This document shows, piece by piece, positions 1-8,425 of a stretch of 32,532 bases of DNA. The translations under genes and the position numbers were made by a program. Source of the stretch: Chromera velia (lineage: Eukaryota > Sar > Chromeraceae); the NCBI GenBank assembly GCA_018398765.1, contig JAHBMJ010000845.1, positions 1-32,532 on the forward strand. The letters are read 5' to 3'. Each line of letters begins with the position of its first letter. Positions within the stretch are counted from its first letter, which is position 1. The notes under the pieces were generated by a model. That model made no database searches. It had not been told where the DNA came from and saw nothing but the letters and a program-made list of their open reading frames with translations.

Positions 1-60
1 AAAAAAAAAAAAAAAAAAAATCTGGAAAGGCCTATTTTTTTTTTTTTTTTACCACTGTGC
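1..60. repeat. Homopolymer A and T runs at the left edge
   Basis: The window opens with about 20 A residues, followed by a short unique stretch and a run of about 15 T. The right edge ends in a G run, so both ends may be contig or assembly boundaries. No gene signal is visible here. Confidence 0.8.
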
Positions 61-209
61 GTTGCCTAGGTTGCAAACTTATAAAGAAAGCAACGATAAA
101 TAGTGTGCTTTCATGAGAAAGAAAACTTAGAAAAAGAAGAAAGAATAAAACAAAAGCAATTTTTGATCTTGATTTGCATTTCTTCTCTGAGCAAGGGCAT
201 ATACATGTT

Positions 210-370
210 TACATCTGTGGGTTAACTCAATAATCATTATGGCTCCATTATGATAATGATGTAATGATTATAGACATAATCCCAAGGTTCTATAATCATT
301 ATGACTGATTATCATAATGATGATAATAATTATGATTATCATAATAACCATAATGATTATATAAAAACAC
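210..370. repeat. AT-rich palindromic repeat cluster (ATAATCATTAT family)
   Basis: Many imperfect copies of ATAATCATTAT and its complement ATAATGATTAT are packed into about 160 bp, giving strong foldback potential. A similar cluster lies at about 4080-4330. It could be the remnant of a foldback or MITE-like element. No coding signal is seen here or in the following stretch 371-975. Confidence 0.6.
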
Positions 371-974
371 CCATGGAAAACTTTTATGACGACGCATATC
401 AATGCACGCTGGTGCTATAAAGAGCGTCTCTAAAGGACAGTCAACTCAGGGCACATACTAATCGATCCAATATCGACAGTCAAACGCGTCTCACAGCGAC
501 TGTCACTGCATTGTAAGGGCGTTTCTCCTCACATATCCTCGCGTGCTAGTTGCAGAGAACGTTTGGCATCAAGAGCACACGATTGAAAGTATGTTTTGCA
601 AAGAAAACGTCAATTTTCTTTTCAAATAAAACATACTTTGCATTTAGAGGTGCACCATACGCCGAGCATTCATTGTCTCCGAGTTCCTTCATTGTTCAAA
701 CAAAGTAAAGAGGCTCTTCAACAAAAGAGGCAAAAGATTCAGAGACACTCTCCGGCGCCTCAGCTTTCAAATGAAAATAACAAAGCAACCAAAATATCAG
801 CAAAACAAATTTGGGAGTCAAAACCCCACTGTTACCCCAGTTCGAATCAACATTGATCAAAGAAGAGCAACTCTCTTGCAAACCCTAGGTCAAACAGGTC
901 CCTGGACGGGATGGAGTGACCCAATTAATTTGAAGTGACGATGAAGCGACGCGGAGTGAGGAACACACCCATTT

Positions 975-975
<1 letters not shown>
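371..975. other. Stretch without recognisable gene
   Basis: Short ORFs exist on both strands (for example 596-856 plus), but their translations show no family motif and no splice-linked continuation. I see nothing supportable here. Confidence 0.5.

Positions 976-1070
<95 letters not shown>
975..1070. repeat. Compound (AC)n-(AG)n microsatellite
   Basis: A CA run of about 15 units is followed by an AG run of about 24 units with one interruption. Minus-strand ORFs across it translate only to Ser-Leu and Cys-Val repeats, so they are low-complexity artefacts. Confidence 0.95.
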
Positions 1071-1071
<1 letters not shown>

Positions 1072-2304
1072 CATGCACGTGGCACTGCCCTGAATAACAC
1101 TGAGACTGTGGGTCTGATCATTCGGAGTCGCTGAGCAGGATATCATATGCTTTAGCGGACAAAGAACCTATCTGAATATGTGTTATCTTCACGTGAATCA
1201 ACATTCGTGCATTCACCCATCGAAACCTTAATACATACAAGATAAAGCTTCTATGCAGAACAAAGCAACTATACAACCAACCAGCCAAAGAGGGAGTACA
1301 CTTGGGGGAAAGGCCGCGGAGAGCAGAAATGAGTCAGAAGCTTACTAAGACCAATGTCGAGAATGCCACTTTATTTTTGTCTGCTTTCCAAAGCGGATGG
1401 GAGCGGATGGAACGTGGCAAGGTCGCCTCACGTTGCATAGCATGTTGCATATACGAATGTCGTTCCTGATTTTCCCAAGAGAAGAATCTGACTCTACAGA
1501 CAGAAAGGAAAGTGAACGAAAGCTTCTAAAAGCAGACAGAAACGATATAGAACACGAGGCCGCTCGCGTAGACGGCCTTTCCGACTGGCCATCGATCTGA
1601 AATCTCAAGATAGCTGAAGGACAATTCAATTTTGATCCGGCTTATGGCGTTGCGAACCTTAAAACCAGCGGAGGCCATTTGCGCCCTTTGCAACAAGTAG
1701 ATGGGCTAAGATGGGCTTCTGGGGAGGTCTTTGCCAAGCCACTTTGTTTCGACCCAGTGGTCTTTTTTCATAGCGAAGCTGACGTTTGAGCCACACAGAC
1801 CACATGCAAGCTGTATGCATGAAGGTCAGGCAATCTGCGCCATGCAGCTCAGGGGCCGCGGGCCCCCGGCCCGCGCGATCCCGCGGCCACCGGCGCTGCG
1901 CGGCTGAATTTCCCGAAATTCGCTTGCACGGGTCTTTTTTCCCGAAATTAGCATGCGTCATGCATGCTTTTCGTGGAACCGACGAGCACGGACTGCCTCA
2001 GTAACTCTGCACTCCTTAAGTTGGCTCTGAACTGCTTGGAGATTCGAGTGTTTCCGTTGCATATTGCAGAGCTTCTTAGAGCTTCACCTCTTTCCCATGT
2101 GGTACACTGGCCTCAGTGCAGCCGTGATTTTTCCCTCCGTCGTCTCTGCGGATTTTTGAGAGTGTATCCTTCTTGTTGCTTTTCCTAAAATAAAGCAAGC
2201 TTCTCCTGTCAGGTTGTCAACCTGACTTTGACGTAAAAATGAAGCTCGCTCGAAGTCTTGACACTGCACATGTTGTTTACACAGTGTGTCGTGTTTGTGG
2301 AGTG
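1071..2304. other. Non-repetitive stretch without recognisable gene
   Basis: It contains a GC-rich patch at about 1850-1905, rich in GGCC/CGCG palindromes, and short ORFs on both strands (for example 1397-1600 plus and 1659-1961 minus). None of the translations looks like a known family and none connects through convincing splice sites. Confidence 0.5.
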
Positions 2305-2968
2305 CCCGTCTCTCTCCTTTCTTTTCTCTCTCTCCCCACCCACACAACAGCGAGGCAAACCTTTTTCCTTGGCGAGACAGACCCTTGTGCTGACAGAAAG
2401 GACTCTCCTCAGCAGTTCTACAGCACGAGCAGTGAGTGTATCCTCCCGCAGCTTGCCGTCCCTCTTTCTTTTTCTTTCTCCCCACCCACACAACAGCGAG
2501 GCAAACCTTTTTCCTTGGCAAGACAGACCCTTGTGCTGACAGAAAGGACTCTCCTCAGCAGTTCCACAGCACGAGCAGTGAGTGTATCCTCCCGCAGCTT
2601 GCCGTCTCTCTTTCTTTTTCTCTCTTCCCACCCATACAACAGCGAGGCAAACCTTTTCCTTTGGCAAGACAGACCCTTGTACTGACAGAAAGGACTCTCC
2701 TCAGCAGTTCCACAGCACGAGCAGTGAGTGTATCCTCCCGCAGCTTGCCGACTCTCTTTTTTTTTCTCTCTCCCCACCCACACAACAGCGAGGCAAATAT
2801 TTTTCCTTGGCGAGATAGACCCTTGTACTGACAGAAAGGACTCTCCTCAGCAGTTCCACAGCACGAGCAGTGAGTGTATCCTCCCGCAGCTTGCCGTCTC
2901 TCTTTCTTTTCCTCTCTCCCCACCCACACAACAGCGAGGTAAACATTTTTCCTTGGCGAGACAGACTT
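2305..2968. repeat. 146-bp tandem repeat, about 4.5 copies
   Basis: The landmark CGAGGCAAA (CGAGGTAAA in the last copy) recurs at about 2351, 2497, 2643, 2789 and 2935, an exact 146-bp period. Copies are closely similar and differ mainly by scattered substitutions and pyrimidine-tract variation. Each holds a polypyrimidine stretch, CCCACCCA, a GACAGACCCTTGT box and CAGCACGAGCAGTGAG. The last copy breaks off into the TTCC block. Because 146 is not a multiple of three, the overlapping open frames on both strands pass through all phases; these ORFs are best read as repeat artefacts. Confidence 0.95.
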
Positions 2969-2969
2969 T

Positions 2970-3800
2970 GCTGCCTTCCCTTCCTTTTTTCCTTCCTTCC
3001 TTCCTTCCTTCCTTCCTTCCTTGCTTTCTCCCTTCCTTCCTTCCTTCCCTTCCTTCCCTCCCTCCCTCTTTTCTTCCTTCCTTCCTTCCTTCCTTCCTTT
3101 TCCTTCTTTCCTTCCTTCCTTCCTTCTTTCCTTCCTTCCTTCCTTCGTTCCTCCCTTCCTTCCTTCCTTCCCTTTCCTTCTTTTCTTCCTTCCTTCCTTT
3201 CTTTCTTTCTTTTCTTCCTTCCTTCGTTCCTCCTTCCCTTCCTTCCTTCCTTCCTTCCTTCCTTCCTCCCTCCCTCCCTCCCTCCCCTTCCCTCCTTCCT
3301 TCCCTCCCTCCCTCTTTTCTTCCTTCCTTCCTTCCTTCCTTCCTTTCCGTCCTTTCCTTCCTTCCTTCTTTCCTTCCTCCCTTCCTTCCTTCCTTCCTTC
3401 CTTCCTTCCTTCCCTCTTTTCTTCCTTCCTTCCTTCCTTCCTTCCTTTCTTTCCTTCCCTCCCTCCCTCTTTTCTTCCTTCCTTCCTTCCTTCGTTCCTT
3501 CCTTCCTCCCTTCCTCCTTTCCTTCCTTCCTTCCTTCCTTTCTTCCTTCCTTTCTTCCTTCCTTTCCTTCCTTCCTTCCTTCCTTCTTTCCTTCCCTCTT
3601 TCCTTCCTTCCTTCCTTCCTTCCCTCTTTCCTTCCTTCCTTCCTTCCTTCCTTCCTTCCCTTCCTTCCCTCCCTCCCTCCCTCCCTCCCTCTTTTCTTCC
3701 TTCCTTCCTTCCTTTCTTCCTTCCTTCCTTCCTTCCTTCTTTCCTTCGTTCCTTTCTTCTTTCATTTCCTTCTTCCTTCGTTTCCTTCTTCCCTTCCTTT
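2970..3800. repeat. (TTCC)n polypyrimidine tract, about 820 bp
   Basis: The plus strand is almost purely C and T, built from TTCC/CCTT units with CCCT and TTTC variants, and carries only rare G residues. The minus strand is correspondingly polypurine and gives a 388-residue Lys/Glu/Gly/Arg ORF that is clearly not a real gene. Mirror-repeat polypyrimidine tracts of this type are known to form triplex (H-DNA) in vitro. Confidence 0.97.
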
Positions 3801-3807
3801 TTTTCAT

Positions 3808-3970
3808 CTTCTCTGGCGGCTGCATGTCGGTCCTTTGCGTTCGGGAGATGCTTCTCTCTCCCCCCACCTAATACCCAACCCCCCCTAGAACCCCCCTGCC
3901 TGCAGCGAGTTTTCTCTGGCGGCTGTCGGATGGCTGTCGGGCCTTTGTGTTCGGAAGACGCTTCAAACCT
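3808..3970. repeat. Imperfect direct duplication beside the TTCC tract
   Basis: The block TTCTCTGGCGGCTG followed by TCGG-CCTTTG-GTTCGG-AGA-GCTTC occurs at about 3809-3854 and again at about 3912-3970. The second copy has a roughly 10-bp insertion and a few substitutions. It looks like a local segmental duplication of unknown function. Confidence 0.7.
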
Positions 3971-4079
3971 TTTTATAAATTGTGATATCGCATAATAAGT
4001 GACACAGTGGTCTCCATTAAGTCCCGCACAGCCTGTAAACCTTCGCAGTTTCCAGGAAAAAGAAACACAACAAAACCAA

Positions 4080-4330
4080 ACATAAGCATTATCTGAATTA
4101 TGATATAATAATCATGTGAGTACGTATTCATATGCTAATCATTATAAAATTATAATTAAAATGATGGTTCTAAACATATTCAAAATTGATAATGATATTT
4201 CTGTTTACAATGATTATATCCATTATAAATGATATAATGATATAATGATTATAGGATACTGACGGTTCCACCCATAATGATTATGACTTTCAAAGTCACT
4301 ATGAGATTTCATAATTATTATGAAGGTACC
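4080..4330. repeat. AT-rich palindromic repeat cluster, second copy
   Basis: Repeated ATAATGATTAT and ATTATAATTA motifs resemble the cluster at 210-370. A 9-bp GGTTAACTC at 220-228 is matched by its inverse GAGTTAACC at 4336-4344, so the two clusters could be arms of one old element. No target duplication was found, so this remains uncertain. Confidence 0.5.
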
Positions 4331-4429
4331 CCTTCGAGTTAACCTAATGATGAAGTGAGGGTCTGATCTCAAAGGGTCAGAGCCCAACCCCGTCATAACC
4401 TGGCTATCCTCTTCACTCACCCCCCCACC

Positions 4430-5102
4430 CTACCCCGAACCGACAACAGAGGACGAAAAACAGGAAAAAAAGGAAGAAAAAAGAGAAGAAGAAGAGGAGA
4501 GAGCAGACCTCTCACGGACTTTCTCCCACTCGAAGTTCCACTTGAAAACCGACTTCAGTATGTCGTCTTTCTTCCCAGAAATTCCTCGGGTCTGATGCGA
4601 GCGGATGGAAGGGGGGCTTTGGCTTTGTCTTTTGGTTTCGCGGTAGCTTTCGCCGGCTTTCGCTTTGCTGGTTTCTTTTTTGTTATCAGGGGGCTGTCCT
4701 GTTTCTTTGTCAATCCTCAGACTCTTCAACTCCCTCCACACCAACCTAATGTACTGCACACCCTGGTAGCTAGGAAAAAAAGCTATCCACCAGAGTGTAT
4801 CCCATCATTCCGACCCAGGGATAATCACCATCCGTGTGGAAACGAATCAAATCGTTCCGCTTGGGAAGCTTATAGCTCTGCATGCCCTCTCCAGCCTGAG
4901 CAGTGAAAAATGATTCACCGCAGTGACCGGTATGCAGGACCGGTATGACTAACAGCATACGAACAAAGGTGTAAACGCCCCTAGGAAAGCTGTACTTCAC
5001 TCCACAGACGGACTTCAAACCCTCTAGAAGTACCAAACGCAACAACAAGCCATGACATGACAGAAAGACAGATAGTACAGATACAGATCTGTATGTGAGC
5101 AT
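4430..5102 (-). pseudogene. Broken ORF of unknown function, one frameshift
   Basis: Two minus-strand open frames, 5102-4770 and 4759-4430, have the amino-acid texture of real coding sequence and abut at a run of seven T (minus strand) near 4775. Removing one T would make them continuous at about 220 residues, so a single 1-base insertion separates them. The first half is mixed hydrophobic and charged (for example KLPKRNDLIRFHTDGDYPW). The second half becomes Lys/Glu/Ser rich and ends in a Ser/Phe low-complexity tail. I recognise no family. It may be a decayed gene, a transposon-derived fragment, or an intact gene with a homopolymer sequencing error. No flanking exons were identified. Confidence 0.4.
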
Positions 5103-6061
5103 GCAAACTTGACGTCAAGCTATCAGCAGACGGAAGTGGCGAATCGACCGTCGGAATGGTTCTACTCTCTAATGCAAAGCACCAAACTGAATGATCAAGC
5201 CAATTCCACTCTCACTGACCAAGATAGATCGAGCCCGCCAATCGAAAAGAGCACATGACACCAGGTTTCAAAAGTCCTTACCTGTAACCGAGAGAGAGAG
5301 TGTCAACGTACCTTCGTGTATGCATGTTCCCATACATGTGTGTGCCGTTTCTGCTTCTCTTCTTCATGTTAAAAAGGATCTCCGTACAGCACTGCATTGG
5401 CCTAGTACATTGGCAGTCATCTTTAGATTGCTACTAAAGGTGGGTGAAGCTGTTTTCCTCCCGGCAAACCGTTTGGCATTGTGCATGCAAACAGACTCAG
5501 TCTGCTGGCTCAGCTTCTTGACTTAAACCTGTTGTTTTGATCCTTTTGCTTTCTTATGCTTCTTGTTGCTATGTGTGCACAGTCGTTTGTGTTACATAGA
5601 GTAGCCAAATTGAATAGAACAGTTCTCATGCTGCAAAGAGAAGAAGTCAACATATGTAGATTTGATTTGATGCAGAAAGCAGCTTTAGAATCTGAGAGTG
5701 CGTATACTTGCACATTCAATGACCGGCCCTGTATTTAGCCAATTTTCTCTATGAACAGAAAGATGGTCTCTATGAACAGAAAGATTGACCTGACTCCTTC
5801 CCTCCCTCCCCTGGTTTGTCTTCACTGACTGCAAAAGGGCACTGACCACCAAAAGTCCTCTCAGAGTCTTTCGCTCTCTCCACTGTATGCCTGCAAGCAG
5901 AGGAGGAGAAGAGGAAAAGAAAGAAAAGGATGAAAAGGAGTGGGCCAGAAGGCAACGTAGGGAGGGGCACAGCAAGGAGCTTGCAGGAAGAGACGGCAGA
6001 AAAAAATGAAGACGGCAGAAGACTAGGCAAGAGACGGCAGAGACTTTGTTCGTAACTTTTT
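5103..6061. other. Stretch without recognisable gene; small 21-bp tandem duplication
   Basis: Two near-identical copies of TCTCTATGAACAGAAAGATKG lie at 5746-5766 and 5767-5787. AGACGGCAGA recurs several times at about 5990-6035. Short ORFs on both strands have no recognisable motif. Confidence 0.6.
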
Positions 6062-6113
6062 TGATGCCGTGCGTGTGTGTGCGTGTGCGTGCGTGCATGC
6101 GTCTGTGCGTGCG

Positions 6114-6174
<61 letters not shown>

Positions 6175-6195
6175 GTGTGTGTGTGTGTGTATGTA

Positions 6196-6237
<42 letters not shown>

Positions 6238-6273
6238 GGTGTATGTGTCGGTATGTGTGTCGGTATGTATGTC

Positions 6274-6307
<34 letters not shown>

Positions 6308-6369
6308 AGTGTATGTGTCGGTATGTGTATCTGTGTGTGTATATATGTGTGTATATATGTACGTATATG

Positions 6370-6414
<45 letters not shown>

Positions 6415-6500
6415 CTGTGTGTCTGTGTGTCTGTGTGTCTATGTGTCTGTGTGTCTGTGTGTGTGTGTGTGTGTGTATGTGTGTGTGTGTTTATGTGTGA
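6062..6500. repeat. (TG)n-rich microsatellite block
   Basis: About 440 bp of TG repeats are interrupted by TA, TC and GCG variants. All three plus-strand frames are open and give Cys-Val repeats, so the ORFs here are not genes. The block is a candidate Z-DNA region because purine and pyrimidine alternate over long parts of it. Confidence 0.97.
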
Positions 6501-6745
6501 GTGTGGGTGGGAGTGTGAGTGAATGGGTGACAGTGAGAGAGTGAGAGAGTGAGAGTGTCACTGAGAGAGTGAGAGTGAGATTGAATGAGTGAGAGTGTCA
6601 CTGAGAGAGTGAAACTGAGATTGAGTGAGTGAGAGAGTGCATGGCAGAGTAAGGCAGTGAATGATTGAGGTGGGTGAGTGCTAGAGTGAGTGAGGTGAGT
6701 GAATGAGTGAATGAGTAAGTGAGTGAGTGAATGAATGTAGAAAAA
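6500..6745. repeat. GAGTGA / GAGAGTGAGAGTGTCACT minisatellite
   Basis: GAGTGA-type hexamers are combined into a longer imperfect unit containing GAGTGTCACTGAGAGAGTGA, seen at least twice (about 6555 and 6595). It continues directly from the TG block. Confidence 0.9.
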
Positions 6746-6973
6746 CAGTCTGAACTCCAAGTTTTTATAAGTTTTTAACAACTCTGAAGACTTTATAAGT
6801 CACTTTAAAACTCTAGAATCACTTAATTCATTTTTTGTCTGACAATTTTATCACACCTAACTTACTGTAAGTCTGTAACTATATTTTATCACAACTATTA
6901 TGATACAATAATTTCTGTTACTGGTATACACCCTAGATTACACGTATTATGACATAATTATTTCTATGTAGCT
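6746..6973. other. AT-rich pre-insertion flank of the LTR element
   Basis: An AT-rich region with short palindromes. TGACATAATT at about 6949 is the inverse of AATTATGTCA at about 12973, beyond the retrotransposon. The two would have formed a hairpin of about 70 bp before the insertion. No gene is seen. Confidence 0.5.
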
Positions 6974-6978
6974 AGCTA
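6974..6978. repeat. Target site duplication AGCTA, left
   Basis: Five bases directly before the left LTR, identical to those directly after the right LTR. Five bp is usual for Ty3/gypsy integrases. Confidence 0.93.
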
Positions 6979-7256
6979 TGTAGGCCGGACACGAGCAGCG
7001 GGCAGGCGACGGGCTCAAGGCGTGGCAGTATGGCGGCGCGGCGGCGCTATGAGTGACGGCCTGTATAATTTTGACGTGGTCTGACGTCGGAATTGATCAG
7101 TCTGCCTGCATGTACGCTTGATTGATGTGGTAGCATCTGACTGATGAATTAACAGGACAACTCTCCTAGATCAGACTTCCTATGACACTTATAGCCACTA
7201 AGCTCGAATGCCCATCTTAGCTATTAGAGTTCAGAGAGCCCCGTATAAAGCTAACA
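6979..7256 (+). repeat. 5' LTR, 278 bp
   Basis: It starts TGTAGGCC and ends GCTAACA, and aligns without gaps to 12665-12942. It contains a GC-rich front third, CTGTATAATTTT at about 7061 and a TATAAAG near its 3' end (about 7244). Either AT-rich motif could be a promoter element, but neither is proven. Confidence 0.95.
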
Positions 7257-7258
7257 AT

Positions 7259-7272
7259 TGGTTACCAGAGCC
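7259..7272 (+). other. Primer binding site candidate
   Basis: TGGTTACCAGAGCC starts two bases after the LTR. Its TGG would pair with the universal tRNA 3' CCA. The remainder resembles, but does not match, the TGGTATCAGAGC initiator-Met site of many plant elements. The matching tRNA cannot be named from this window. Confidence 0.6.
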
Positions 7273-7324
7273 AGGTTCCCAACAGGTTTTGATTCTCTCA
7301 GTGTCTTCAGATTAAGTTTTCTCA

Positions 7325-8425
7325 ATGGAACCAGTTCCCGTTCCATTGACTTCTGAGCAGGTCGGAAATGCTTTACAGAACCTTCAGCAGGGCTTCACAA
7401 CACTGTAGCAAGGCTTTACAGCTTTGCAGGAGAGTAACCAGCAGATCCAGCAGATTCTTTCAGGTGTGGTCACAGCTCAATCTATCGCTGCTCCAAAGCC
7501 TGTCTTTCCAGCTGAAGGTACACTTCCTCTTGCTGCACCTCAGGGCCCTGAAGTTGAAGAACGTGAGCAGGTGCCTCGCATCACTCTGGTGAAGCTGGAG
7601 ACGTTTATTGGACGCCGCGACTAAACGGAGAGGTTCATCATGAACACTGATGACTACTTCATTAACGCTCAAGTCCCTCATCATCGTCAACTGGGAATCG
7701 CCAAGACTTTTCTGTCTGCACCCTTGAGGAACTGGTTTCACTTGAGGGTGAAGCGTGGACAGGGTTTTGCGGACTGGCCAGCACTGCGTGAAGTGCTGAG
7801 AGGGAGGTACAAGGAGAAGCATGAGCGGAGGAAGGCAAGGAGGAAGGTGTTTACCCTCATGTGCAAAGGGTCCATCACTGACTACAACGAGGATTTCTAT
7901 ACATTCGCTCTGAAGATCCCAGGAGCCAACGAGTTGGATTTAGTTGATGACTATATCGAGGGATTGCCTCCTGTTATCAAGTATGAGACGGACCGAGCAG
8001 AACTCATCCCTTTGGAGGAAGCGATGGAAAAAGCCCTTGACAATGAGCTCTGGCTGCAGGATGTCAGCTCTCGTAAGGACCAGAGAAACATGCCCACGCC
8101 TACAGCATTGGAGCCGATCAACCCAACAGGACCAGCGCCAATAGAATTGTATGGGTTTGGTGCTCCTCAAAGGCCTACGGGGGTAGCCACCACGTCACCC
8201 TGCGATTCCGCAGGCAGTGTGGGACAACAGATGGAGACTGCATCGTTGTTTGCTGTATGAAAAGCTGGACCATCAGGTCAAGCAGTACGGCAATGGACCC
8301 CAGTTGCCCCTACATATGCAAACCATCTGGATATCCCAGACCAGATCTTTCCAGTCCCCCCGGCACCCTCTGGGTTACCCCCCTACCCATCTCCACATCC
8401 TTTTATCAGTCAGGGGGCCCAGTCG
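7325..8425 (+). pseudogene. Retrotransposon gag with degenerate zinc knuckle
   Basis: The first ATG after the primer site opens a Gln-rich N-terminus, then a capsid-like region (about 7640-8100) with the Ty3-type FADWPALREVLRGRYK segment. TAG at 7406-7408 interrupts a QQGFTTL-QGF repeat where Gln is expected, and TAA lies at 7622-7624. Near 8247-8288, in a shifted frame, CLLYEKLDHQVKQY keeps exact CX2CX4HX4C spacing with Tyr in place of the second and third Cys. The frame then returns to the original one in a Pro/Gly/Arg-rich linker. Gag would package element RNA; this copy cannot make an intact product. The capsid assignment is by texture and position, the knuckle by spacing. Confidence 0.85.

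Noticed and set aside
2701-3888. Long ORFs (nearly 400 codons) on both strands over the TTCC tract
   Set aside because: Pure tetranucleotide repeat translation with no non-repeat domain.
6046-6544. Cys-Val-rich ORFs in three frames
   Set aside because: They are translations of a TG microsatellite.
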